This document shows positions 45,411 through 53,796 of a DNA stretch of 59,487 bases, piece by piece (the stretch's first letter is position 1; each line of letters begins with the position of its first letter). The notes below the pieces were generated by a model. That model worked only from the letters and a program-made list of their open reading frames with translations. It was not told the origin of the DNA and made no database searches. The position numbers were made by a program, and so were the translations under genes. Origin of the DNA: CAZEDU01 sp964511185 (GTDB taxonomy: Bacteria > Myxococcota > Myxococcia > Myxococcales > Myxococcaceae); assembly GCA_964511185.1 (NCBI GenBank), contig CAZEDU010000013.1:1-59487 (forward strand), read 5' to 3'.

Positions 45411-45665
45411 CTACAGCTCACCCACCGACTGCATGACCTTGTCCTTGAACTCTTCGCGAATGCGAATCAGGTTCGAGTGCTTCACCGTCTTGCGCGCCTC
45501 GACGTACTCGCCGTCGGGGCGGGTCAGGTCACCTTCGATGGTGTCGTCTTCGAAGTTGATCGTGGTCGTCTTCTGGTAGCGGACGTTGCCTTCTTCGCCC
45601 TTGTCTTGGGCGAATGCGCTCGTCGCAAAGAGGACCAGGGCGCTGATTCCGATGAGTCGCTTCAT
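45411..45665 (-). CDS. gltF: Small periplasmic gliding-motility protein GltF (CglF)
   Basis: This 84-residue precursor has a signal peptide MKRLIGISALVLFATSAFAQ and a charged mature part of about 64 residues (YQKTTTINFEDDTIEGDLTR, then RKTVKHSNLIRIREEFKDKV). Size, export signal and position between gltE and gltG fit GltF/CglF, a small periplasmic component of the M. xanthus machine. No catalytic motif is present. It is separated from gltE by about 190 bases that include a palindrome pair, the largest gap in the first half of the operon. Confidence 0.8.
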   Translation of the reverse strand: MKRLIGISALVLFATSAFAQDKGEEGNVRYQKTTTINFEDDTIEGDLTRPDGEYVEARKTVKHSNLIRIREEFKDKVMQSVGEL

Positions 45666-45821
45666 GACGTTCTATTCTCCGTCCTTGACCCTCAAGGTTC
45701 CTGGACTCCCGGTTCCCCTTTGCGACACCGATGCTAGCACCCATGGGGGCCCCACCGGCAACCACACCTGGAACGCTACAACCACAGTGAAATATGTTTG
45801 TTGATAGGCACTTGAGGGGCC

Positions 45822-45850
45822 GGGGACAGTCCCCGTTGGGGACAGTCCCC
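45822..45850. repeat. Palindrome pair after the gltE stop
   Basis: Two perfect GGGGACAGTCCCC palindromes (45822-45834 and 45838-45850) are spaced by GTT, two bases after the gltE stop codon. Either unit could fold as a hairpin in the mRNA between gltE and gltF. Confidence 0.85.
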
Positions 45851-45852
45851 TT

Positions 45853-47280
45853 TTACAGCTCTGGCTCGTCGCCGGGTTCGTCGCCCTTGGCAGGAACCGG
45901 CGCCTTCTTTGGGGCTGGCCCCGTCGCTGGGGCGGTCTTCGGCTTCTCCCTGGCGTCCGCCGGCTTGGGCTGCGGGATCTTGCCCTTTGCCGCTTCGATC
46001 TGCTTCTTGAGCTCCTCGTCCTTCTTCGCCTTCTCGGCGGCTTCCAGCTCCGCCGCCTGCCGCTTGGCCTCGTCCTCGAGCTTCTTCGCCTCCTCGAGCG
46101 TCCGCTTCTCCTCTTCCCGCGCGGCGATCTTCTGCTCGGCTTCCTTGATGAGCTCGCTCACCACGTCGTTGGTGCCGCCGTTCGAGATGTAGAGCCGGTA
46201 CGACTCGAGCGCCTTCTCGGGCAGCTGCTTGTGGTTGGCGAGGATGACGCCGCGGTTGAGGTGCACGGCGGCCAGACCGGGGTTGAGCTGCGCGGCGACG
46301 TCGTACTCCGCCATCGCCTTGTCGTATTGCCCCAGGCCCTTGTACGCGATGCCCAAGTTGAGGTGCGCCTCGGCGTTCTTGCCGTCCGCCTGGAGGATGC
46401 GGCGGAAGCTCTCCTCGGCGCCCTCGTAGTCCTCCTGCTCGAGCGCCATGCGCGCCAGCACCAGGTGCGCCGGCAAGAAGTCGGGGCGCTTCTCGACGGC
46501 GGTCTTGAGGTGCACGCGCGCCTTCGCGGGCTCCTTCTCGTGCAGGGCGATCATCCCCAGCGTGTGGTAAATCTCCGGGTCGTTCTCGTCGAGCTTCGAG
46601 GCGCGCAGCGCGACCAGCTTGGCGAGCTGGAACTGCTTCTGCTCGTAGTGCACCTGCATCAGCACCTTGTAGGCGGTGAGCGTCTTCGGGTCGCGGAAGA
46701 GCGCTTGCTTGGCGAGCTCGACCGCCTGGGTGCTGTCGCCGCGGCGCCGGTAGATCTCGGCCATGCGGGCGCGGCTCGAGGCGTCGTCCGGATAGTTCTC
46801 GAGGATGTTCTGGTAGACGCGGATCGCGCCGTCTTCGTCGCCCGAGTTCTGCGCGATGACGGCGAGGTTCTCCGCCGCTTCCTTCAGCGTCGGCTTCTTG
46901 CGGAGCGCCGTCTTGTAGTGCTCGACCGCGCGCTGCCGGTTGCCCTGGCGCTCGGCGAGCACGCCCAAGTTGTAGTCGGCCTCGGCCAGGTTCGGATCCG
47001 CGGCGGCCGCTTGCTGGTACTTCCGCTCGAGCGAGGCGTAGTCGATCTTGCCCGCCTTGCGCTGCGCCTCGTACGCCTTGTTGGCGTCTTCGAAGAGCAG
47101 CTTCGCGCGGGCCGAGATCTGCGGCACCACCTCGGTCTGTCCCGGCGCGCCCGGCTTGCCGGCGACCTGGGGGCCCGACACTTCGACCCCACGGGAGGCT
47201 TCCTTCGAGCTCGTGCAGCCCGCCAGCGCGGCGGCGGCCGACAAGCCCAGCAACGTCAATCGCAGGTTCAAGGTTTTCAT
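45853..47280 (-). CDS. gltE: TPR lipoprotein GltE (AglT)
   Basis: This 475-residue outer-membrane lipoprotein has a clear lipobox (AALAGC, Cys 22). Roughly nine TPR repeats follow (about 75-370), for example ADYNLGVLAERQGNRQRAVE and AHLNLGIAYKGLGQYDKAMA. A coiled coil (about 380-440, IAAREEEKRTLEEAKKLEDE) and a Pro/Lys-rich tail close the chain. In M. xanthus GltE/AglT is a TPR lipoprotein needed for adventurous gliding, encoded directly after gltD/agmU as here. The gltD stop and gltE start share one base (TAATG), so translation is coupled. Confidence 0.88.
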   Translation of the reverse strand: MKTLNLRLTLLGLSAAAALAGCTSSKEASRGVEVSGPQVAGKPGAPGQTEVVPQISARAKLLFEDANKAYEAQRKAGKIDYASLERKYQQAAAADPNLAEADYNLGVLAERQGNRQRAVEHYKTALRKKPTLKEAAENLAVIAQNSGDEDGAIRVYQNILENYPDDASSRARMAEIYRRRGDSTQAVELAKQALFRDPKTLTAYKVLMQVHYEQKQFQLAKLVALRASKLDENDPEIYHTLGMIALHEKEPAKARVHLKTAVEKRPDFLPAHLVLARMALEQEDYEGAEESFRRILQADGKNAEAHLNLGIAYKGLGQYDKAMAEYDVAAQLNPGLAAVHLNRGVILANHKQLPEKALESYRLYISNGGTNDVVSELIKEAEQKIAAREEEKRTLEEAKKLEDEAKRQAAELEAAEKAKKDEELKKQIEAAKGKIPQPKPADAREKPKTAPATGPAPKKAPVPAKGDEPGDEPEL

Positions 47281-50200
47281 TAGAGCGGCTCGTCCTCAGG
47301 CTCGGCGTCTTTGTTGGGCGTGGGCTTGGCGACCTGACCGGAGCCCCGCGGGGGCGGGCTCACCGGCGCCTCCGAGTCGTCGCCGTCGTCGACATCGGGC
47401 GGCAAGCTGTCGAGGCTCTTGCCCACCTCCTGCGCCTTCCGCCTGTTCTCCTGCGCCCTCTCGGCCGAGACGACGGGGATCGGCTGGATGGTCGCGAGCA
47501 GATCGCCGCCGATCGCCTGGGCCCTGAAGTCGCCCTTGTCCTTCAGCTCCGCGGGCTCCTCCGGCATCTGGGGGAACTGCTCGGGCCGGTAGGTGTCGCG
47601 CAGCATGTCGAGCGACGCGGTGGTGCAGTCGTTGAAGATGTCGAGCTCCTGGCTCTTGGCCACCGCGGCGGTGAACGCTTCGGCCGCTTTGTCCTTCACC
47701 GGCTGGGCCTGCGCTTCGAGCTGCGCTTTGAACTCGAAGGCCAGATCCTCCGGCATGCCGCGCGGGGTCGGCGCGTTGACGAGCGCCTTGGCGAAGTGGT
47801 CGTACGCCGCGCCGATCTTGTGGAGCGCGCAGATGGCCGGGTCGGCCGACTTGAAGCCGACGGTGGCGGTGTAGAGCTTCTGGATGCCGTCGAGCGCGCG
47901 GGCCTTCTCCTGGACGCTGGCCTTGAACTCGCCGACGTTCTGGAGCTTCGACCAGCGCAGCCGAATGCCCGCGTACTTCTTGTACTCGTCCTCGTTGATC
48001 ACGAAGTGGGCGCGCGCGACCGCGTCGAGCGCGGTGATGTCGAGCGCCTTCTGCGTCCGCGAGGGGAGCTTGCGGTAGTAGTTCCAGATGCGCTCGTAGA
48101 CCTTGCGCGCCGCGGTCTTAGCCTTCTGCTTCTCTTCGTAGATCCGGGCGATGCGGCCCTCGGCGAGGAGCACCTTGTTCGGGTCGCGGATGTACTTCTT
48201 CTCGTACTCCTCGAGCGCCTTGGTCGCCTTCGCGTACTGCCCCATCTTCTCGTAGAGGTCGGCGATCGAGAGGCGGACCGCCTCGCAGTCCTTCTCTTCC
48301 TTCTTGGCCTCGCAGAAGTCCTCGAGGAAGCGCTCGCGGTTCTTGAGCGCCTGCCGGTACTGACCCAGGCCCTCGCGGAAGACGCCGGCGTTGAACAGCG
48401 CCACCTGCGCCTTGCTCTCCTCCCAGACCTGCGGCTTCTCGGCGGCGGGCGGCGGCGCCTTCTTGCCGCGTCGAGCGCTGCTGCGCTCGGGCTTGCCGCC
48501 GCCGCGGCTCTGCTCGAACCGGTTCGCGTAGAGCTCGTAGTAGTCGGCGGCCTGATCGAAGTCGGTGGTGGCCTCGTAGCCTTCGGCCATGCCGAAGATG
48601 CACTGAGGCACGAACTCGGACTTCGGGTACTGCTGCACGATGCGCTTGCGCGTCTCGATGGCGCGGTCGAGCATCTTCGCGTTGTAGAAGTCGATCGACG
48701 CGTTGAAGAGCGCCTTGTCGGCGATGTCCGACTTCGGGAACTCCTGCACGAAGCCCAGGTAGGCCTCGGCGGCCTTCGCGTATTCCTTCCGCGCCTCCAG
48801 CTGGTTGACGAGCTTGAACGCCGATTGCTCGATGAGCTTGGCCAGGTCCTCGCGGAAGCGGCCCTTGGCGAGCTTCTCCTCGGCGTAGAAGCGGCGCGCC
48901 CACTCGTTCACCTTCGCCCAGTCGTTGAGCAGGTTGTACGAGTCGAGCACCAGGTTGGCGGCGATCTCACCCGCCGCGTCGCCGTTCTCGAACTTGAACT
49001 CCGGGTGCTTGAGCGCGATCGCCGAGAGGCGGCTCACCGCCTCGTCGAGGTGGTTGTGGTCGTAGTAGATCTTCCCGGCCTTGTAGGTGATCTCGACGAT
49101 CTTGTCCCCCTGCGGCACGTACTTCACGTACCGCTCGCACGCGTCGAGCAGGGCCTTCTTCTCGGCGGGGATGTTGATCTTCTTGGTGGGGTCGGTGATC
49201 GCCTCGGTCTTCAGCTTGCCCGAGGACTCCGCCTTCTTGACCACTTCGTCATAGGCGAGCACCGCGTTGTACGCGGCCTGCACCATGTACTTGCCGGGCT
49301 TGACCTTCTTCTTGTCCGCCCCGGCCTTCTCGAGGCGCGAGACGTCCATCATCAAGACCTTGGTGTACTCCTCGGCCGCCTTGTCGTAGCGCTGCAGGTT
49401 GTCGTTCAGCAGCTCCGCCCAGAAGAAGCGCAGGTCGTACGCCTTGGCGCCGTCGGGGAAGAGCGTGAGGTAGTCGGAGTAGACCTCGTTCGCGTATTGG
49501 AAGGTCTCGTCGTCGCGCGTCTTGCGGCCCTCGTTGTGCCAGTTGACGGCGAGGTTGGAGATGGTGCGCTCGGACAGCTCGCGCGCCTCATCGAGCGCCT
49601 TCTTGTCCTTCTCGTCCTTGATCTGCCCGCCCTTGACGACGTCGTCCATCACCTTGACCAGGCGGCGGACCTGCTCGACGGTCATCTTCTTGTTGCCGGC
49701 GCGCAGGACGCAGTCGACGATCTTGCCCTGGAAGCCAGGCGCCTCGGGCGAGAGCGGGCGCTCCTTGATCAGGATGTTGTAGGCGAGCGCGGCTTCGCGA
49801 TCCTTGCCGTCCTCGTAATAGAGGTTCGCGAGCTGCTTCATCATCAGGTAGCGGTCGTCGTTCTGCGAGGCGAGCTTGGCGAACTCGACCTTCGCGTCGG
49901 TCGGTGAGCCGCCCGAGCGCGCGTAGCTGCGAACGAAGTCGTTGCGCGCTTCGCGGATGAGGCCCGCGCGGCCGCCCTTGCCCTTCTCGCCTTCGACCGC
50001 CTTGGCGCCGGCGATCTCGCCGTAGAGGACGACGGCTTTGAACTTGTCCATCGCCTGCTGGTAGTCGGCCAGGTTGAAGTAGCACCAACCCTGCTTGTAG
50101 AGCGCGAAGCCGTAGACCTGGTTTTCCGGGAACGCGGCGGCCTTCTTGTACGAGTCGAGCGCCTTCTCGACCAGGTCGCGCTTCCCCTTCGACGAGTTGA

Positions 50201-50891
50201 AGTAGTACTCGCCGAACGCCAGGTGCGCGTCGGGGATGAACTTCGACTTCGGGTACTTCTCGATGAGCCGGCGGTAGGCGACGAGCGACTTCTTGTCCTC
50301 GCCCATCTCCATCAAGTTGTGGCCGAGGAAGTAGAGGACCTCGTCGGTGCGCGGGAAGTCTTTGTAGCGCTGGACGATCTCCGAGTACTGGTCCATCGCC
50401 ATCTTCCCGTACTCTTTGCTCTGGGCGAGCAGCTCTTCTTTTTCGACCTTGGCGCGATCCTGAGCCGCCTTGTCCTTGCGGTTCATCGCGTTGATGTAGT
50501 CGTCGTCTTTGCGGTTGGCCTCGAAGAAGAAGAACTTCGACTCTTCCCAGTAGAGCTCGCCCAAGCGGAAGAGCAGGCCCGGCTTCTCTTTCGGGTTGTC
50601 CGAGTCGAGCGCGATGATCTTCTTGAGGTCCTCGATCTGCTGGCGGCGCTTCGAGGCCACCTGCAGCTCCACGCCCAGCCGGAACTGGTCGTACTGCAGC
50701 GCGGGCGCGGCCTGGGCGCGCTCTTCCTTCTTACGGGTCAGGTCGCCGGCGAGCGACTTGTCCGGTCCGCTCGACGCTTCCTTTTTGCCGAGGGCGGCTT
50801 CCTTGGCTTCTTTCTTTGCCTGCGCGAACGCCGGCGTGGCGCCGAACAACGCGAGAGCGAACAGCGCACCGAACAGTGAAAAACGACGCAT
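47280..50891 (-). CDS. gltD: TPR gliding-motility protein GltD (AgmU)
   Basis: This 1,203-residue periplasmic protein has a signal peptide (MRRFSLFGALFALALFGATPA). Long stretches of TPR/YfgC-like helical repeats run through about residues 80-1000 (YINAMNRKDKAAQDRAKVEK, DQYSEIVQRYKDFPRTDEVL, AYLGFVQEFPKSDIADKALF). An acidic Pro-rich tail ends in PEDEPL. Length and position as first gene match M. xanthus AgmU (GltD), which decorates a moving track in the periplasm. The start is the ATG with AAGGA five bases upstream; the longer frame to 51062 is leader-like and non-coding. The 200-base region upstream (50892-51091) should hold the operon promoter, but I see no convincing -35/-10 pair. Confidence 0.9.
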   Translation of the reverse strand: MRRFSLFGALFALALFGATPAFAQAKKEAKEAALGKKEASSGPDKSLAGDLTRKKEERAQAAPALQYDQFRLGVELQVASKRRQQIEDLKKIIALDSDNPKEKPGLLFRLGELYWEESKFFFFEANRKDDDYINAMNRKDKAAQDRAKVEKEELLAQSKEYGKMAMDQYSEIVQRYKDFPRTDEVLYFLGHNLMEMGEDKKSLVAYRRLIEKYPKSKFIPDAHLAFGEYYFNSSKGKRDLVEKALDSYKKAAAFPENQVYGFALYKQGWCYFNLADYQQAMDKFKAVVLYGEIAGAKAVEGEKGKGGRAGLIREARNDFVRSYARSGGSPTDAKVEFAKLASQNDDRYLMMKQLANLYYEDGKDREAALAYNILIKERPLSPEAPGFQGKIVDCVLRAGNKKMTVEQVRRLVKVMDDVVKGGQIKDEKDKKALDEARELSERTISNLAVNWHNEGRKTRDDETFQYANEVYSDYLTLFPDGAKAYDLRFFWAELLNDNLQRYDKAAEEYTKVLMMDVSRLEKAGADKKKVKPGKYMVQAAYNAVLAYDEVVKKAESSGKLKTEAITDPTKKINIPAEKKALLDACERYVKYVPQGDKIVEITYKAGKIYYDHNHLDEAVSRLSAIALKHPEFKFENGDAAGEIAANLVLDSYNLLNDWAKVNEWARRFYAEEKLAKGRFREDLAKLIEQSAFKLVNQLEARKEYAKAAEAYLGFVQEFPKSDIADKALFNASIDFYNAKMLDRAIETRKRIVQQYPKSEFVPQCIFGMAEGYEATTDFDQAADYYELYANRFEQSRGGGKPERSSARRGKKAPPPAAEKPQVWEESKAQVALFNAGVFREGLGQYRQALKNRERFLEDFCEAKKEEKDCEAVRLSIADLYEKMGQYAKATKALEEYEKKYIRDPNKVLLAEGRIARIYEEKQKAKTAARKVYERIWNYYRKLPSRTQKALDITALDAVARAHFVINEDEYKKYAGIRLRWSKLQNVGEFKASVQEKARALDGIQKLYTATVGFKSADPAICALHKIGAAYDHFAKALVNAPTPRGMPEDLAFEFKAQLEAQAQPVKDKAAEAFTAAVAKSQELDIFNDCTTASLDMLRDTYRPEQFPQMPEEPAELKDKGDFRAQAIGGDLLATIQPIPVVSAERAQENRRKAQEVGKSLDSLPPDVDDGDDSEAPVSPPPRGSGQVAKPTPNKDAEPEDEPL

Positions 50892-51091
50892 GGTGATCCT
50901 TGTCGGAAGGTTCTCGACACACGAGCGCACCGCACTCAGCGCGCAGATGCTGCGAGCATCGGAGGGAACGCCTGCTTGCCCCGGTAGCAAGTAGCCAAGA
51001 CTCCTTAGGAATTTCCCCTTGGAAGCGGTGGAATCATGCTCGCAAACCAAGGAGGTGGTCAACAGGCTGTCTTCTGGGGCCCTCCTGGACC

Positions 51092-52336
51092 CTATCTCTG
51101 CCCACCTTGGGTCGGCGAGGCGCCTGCTGGGAGGGCGCTCAAGCGGCGCACGTGCTTCATCAGGACCTGAAGCTCGGCGTCGGGGATGACTTCGGCCCAG
51201 GTGGGCATGCGCGTCTCGGGGAACTTCTTCGCCGGCTCGCGAATGAAGGCGGCCAGCTCTTCATCGGTCGGGTACTGCGACTTGTTCTGGGTGAGGTCGC
51301 AGACGCCCACGCCGTTCTCGGAATGGCACGAGTTGCAGCCGTACCTGTAGTAGAGCTTCATGCCGTCGTCGGCGGTGGCCGGGGCGGCGACCTCGCTCAC
51401 CGTGCGCGGGTTTCGGATCTTCGGCACCGTCTGCAGGTAGGCCCAGATGGCGCGCGCCTCTTCGTCCGAGAGCGCGGGATAAGCCGACATCGGGTAGCGG
51501 ATGGCGGTGTTGTCCGGGCGAACGCCGTAGCGGAGCGCGCGCACGAACTCGTCTTCCGTCCACTTCCCGAGGCCGGTCTCTTCGTCCATCGTCAGGTTGG
51601 ACGAGTAGACGAGGCGGTTGTCGTAGTCGTTGATCGGGTTGCCGCCGGCCAAGAAGCCCGCGCTCGCGGGTGGGTCGAGCGGGTTGATCTTCTTGAAGTC
51701 CGCCGAGTGGCACGTGTAGCAGTCCAAGTTGTAGACGAGGTACTGGCCGTAGGCGACCTTGTCCGAGAGCGGCGGCGCGGTGATCGGCTTGGTCGGGTAC
51801 GGGTAAGGCTTGAACACCAGCGTCGCGAGCACCTTCGAGATCAGATTGGGCTGCGACGGGTAGTCGTCGACGTCCGCCGCCTTCACCATCGGGTCGTCCG
51901 AGCGCAGGAAGGCGATGATGGAGTGGAGATCTTCGTCAGACATGTGCGGCAGCTTCGCCATCCACGGCGGGGTGTAGCGGCCGTCGCGCGCCACGCCGGT
52001 GCGAATCAGGTAGGCGATCTCTCCATCCGTCCATTGGCCAATGCCTTTGACCGGATGCTGGGTGATGTTGAGGGAGAAGATTTTGCCGAACTCGTCATCG
52101 ATGCGCATGTCCGCGCCGGTGAGCTGACCGGTGCGGGGGTTGCCGTGGCACTCCGCGCAGAGCATCGACGCCCAGCGTTTGCCGCGGGCGACGCGCTCGG
52201 GGGTGACCTCGACCTTGAGATCGACCTTCTGCGGCTCGTAGTGCGGAATGCCGCGAACCGAGACGAAGGCCAGAAAGCCGGCGAGCGCGAGAACGGCGAC
52301 GCCGATCAGCGCGCCGAGCAGCTTGACGATCTTCAC
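51092..52336 (-). CDS. Membrane-anchored triheme cytochrome c
   Basis: This 414-residue protein is anchored by one N-terminal helix (about 5-27). Three cytochrome c domains follow, with heme sites CAECH (60-64), CYTCH (206-210) and CNSCH (334-338). Candidate axial Met lie in DRMPTW-like positions (ETRMPTWAEVI) and PMSAYPALSDEE. The plan of three tandem cytochrome domains resembles the cytochrome subunit of membrane alcohol or gluconate dehydrogenases, but no dehydrogenase gene is adjacent. It would pass electrons in the periplasm to a terminal oxidase or another acceptor. It lies between the anti-sigma gene and gltD and is probably its own unit. Confidence 0.85.
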   Translation of the reverse strand: MKIVKLLGALIGVAVLALAGFLAFVSVRGIPHYEPQKVDLKVEVTPERVARGKRWASMLCAECHGNPRTGQLTGADMRIDDEFGKIFSLNITQHPVKGIGQWTDGEIAYLIRTGVARDGRYTPPWMAKLPHMSDEDLHSIIAFLRSDDPMVKAADVDDYPSQPNLISKVLATLVFKPYPYPTKPITAPPLSDKVAYGQYLVYNLDCYTCHSADFKKINPLDPPASAGFLAGGNPINDYDNRLVYSSNLTMDEETGLGKWTEDEFVRALRYGVRPDNTAIRYPMSAYPALSDEEARAIWAYLQTVPKIRNPRTVSEVAAPATADDGMKLYYRYGCNSCHSENGVGVCDLTQNKSQYPTDEELAAFIREPAKKFPETRMPTWAEVIPDAELQVLMKHVRRLSALPAGASPTQGGQR

Positions 52337-52483
52337 GGAGAGTCCCCCCTCGAGACAGCCCGAGTTCTACTTCAGACCCGCTCTCGCGGGCGGGTTTTGT
52401 TCAGCGGTGGCCCTGGAGAGCTGCTTCAGCGTCGCGGAAGCGGCGGCGGCGTCGGCCGGCGAGCGCGAGAACGACGACGACGC

Positions 52484-53131
52484 TCAGGGCGCGAACGAAG
52501 TCGGTCTCAGCCACCGCGCGACAATCAGCGCAGCGACACCAAGGCCTGCCCATGCTCCCAAGTGCCACACGAGCACGTGGCTCCACCCTCGCGAGCAGGC
52601 GAGCTCGCCCATGAGAGCGCCTATCGTGCCGATCGACAAGCCGAGGAGAATCGCCCGCGCGTCGGTGAGCGCTGAACGTCGAAGCAGGCGCAGTCCCAGT
52701 CCGAGCGGCAACGCACCGAGACCGAGGTGACTGACGGTGCAAAGCCAGTCGGGAGACGCTGAAACAGCTGTCGGTGTTCCACGACCGACGACCATCGCGA
52801 TCGCCGCCAGCCCCGCGGCGAGAACCCCCCACGGTCGCAACTTCCGGAACGGCGACAGCGCCGCGAAGGCGGCGAGTGCCCCCACCCACCACAGCGGCAT
52901 CACCGAGGTCGCGATGCGACGCGACGAGCCTGCAACCAATTCGCCGCTTGTCGCCAGCACGCCGGCGACGACCGCCAACAAGAGCCACATCGCTCCCAGC
53001 AACAGCAGCAGGTCACCCTTCCAGCCGCGTCGCGGCGGTTCACGCAGCGCCTGTCGCGCGGCGGCGCGAATTCGTTCGAGCGCCGCCTTCGACGTTTCGT
53101 CCGATGTCTCGCGGAAGGGCTCCAGCTTCAT
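52484..53131 (-). CDS. NrsF-type (DUF1109) anti-sigma factor
   Basis: This 215-residue protein has a short cytoplasmic N-terminus (MKLEPFRETSDETSKAALER) and six predicted membrane helices from about 45 to 210 (LLLLLGAMWLLLAVVAGVLA, WGVLAAGLAAIAMVVG, ILLGLSIGTIGALMGELACS). The order matches NrsF/DUF1109 proteins that hold an ECF sigma factor at the membrane. Its ATG overlaps the sigma TGA (ATGA), a strong sign of paired translation. Two Cys lie in or near the helices (DWLCTVSHLG and GELACSRGW). In other NrsF proteins such Cys sense oxidants or metals, so the same is plausible here. Confidence 0.75.
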   Translation of the reverse strand: MKLEPFRETSDETSKAALERIRAAARQALREPPRRGWKGDLLLLLGAMWLLLAVVAGVLATSGELVAGSSRRIATSVMPLWWVGALAAFAALSPFRKLRPWGVLAAGLAAIAMVVGRGTPTAVSASPDWLCTVSHLGLGALPLGLGLRLLRRSALTDARAILLGLSIGTIGALMGELACSRGWSHVLVWHLGAWAGLGVAALIVARWLRPTSFAP

Positions 53132-53673
53132 GACTGACCTTCCAAGTGAGAGAGCAGCTCGCGAAGCCGCTGGAACCCGCGGTGACACCGAATGCGCACC
53201 GCCGTTTCGGTGATGCCCAAGCTTTGCGCCACCTGCTCGTACGAAAGGCCCTGAACCTCGCGCAGAAGCACCGCCTCACGTTGATTCGAAGGAAGTGCCT
53301 GCAGCGCCCCCTCGAGCTGGCGACGAAGCGGTGGGTCCGGCGTTTGCGGATCAGCCGTCTCCTCGCGCGCAACCGACAATTGCTCGTGCGCGGTGCGTTC
53401 GACGCCCCGCCTTCGCAGCGCGTCCCGAGCGGCGTTGGTGGCGATGGCGAAAACCCAACTCGCGACCGGCGTGCCGCGCAAATAGCGGTCCTTCGAACGC
53501 ACGATGGACAGAAAGGTCGCCTGGGTCAGGTCGTCTGCCAGCGCCCCGTCCGACACCATGCCCCGCATGTACGCCTGCACCCGCGCCGAATAGCGCTCGA
53601 ACAGGACATCGAACACCGCGTCTTCGCCGTCGCAGAACCGTCGCATGAGCTCTTCGTCCGACGACTCGTCCAT
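53128..53673 (-). CDS. ECF-family RNA polymerase sigma factor
   Basis: This 181-residue sigma factor has region 2 at about 10-85 (AVFDVLFERYSARVQAYMRG, DDLTQATFLSIVRSKDRY, ASWVFAIATNAARDALRRRG) and region 4 at about 115-175 (ALQALPSNQREAVLLREVQG, LSYEQVAQSLGITETAVRIR). No extra domains are present. I chose the ATG at 53671-53673; the longer frame upstream reaches into the promoter of the divergent radical SAM gene. The four-base overlap with the NrsF-type gene identifies the regulator. Target promoters cannot be read here. The start is 123 bases from the divergent gene. Confidence 0.9.
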   Translation of the reverse strand: MDESSDEELMRRFCDGEDAVFDVLFERYSARVQAYMRGMVSDGALADDLTQATFLSIVRSKDRYLRGTPVASWVFAIATNAARDALRRRGVERTAHEQLSVAREETADPQTPDPPLRRQLEGALQALPSNQREAVLLREVQGLSYEQVAQSLGITETAVRIRCHRGFQRLRELLSHLEGQS

Positions 53674-53796
53674 CGTCAGGCACCCATATAAGCAATACGC
53701 GCCAACGCCAGAGCTCGTTTCGCTCGACCTCGCCCGAAACAGAATTTGGGGTGGCACGTACTGCTCTCGAGACCACTTCGGCTGAGGGAGAACCAC

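Noticed and set aside
41999..45850. CRISPR-like array from the repeated GGGGAC(A/T)GTCCCC units
   Set aside because: Units are 13-base palindromes in pairs with 3-base spacers at three separate loci, without unique spacers or cas genes.
52385..52410. GC-rich hairpin with TTTT between the anti-sigma and cytochrome genes as a terminator
   Set aside because: The T run is on the plus strand while both flanking genes are on the minus strand, so it does not end either transcript.
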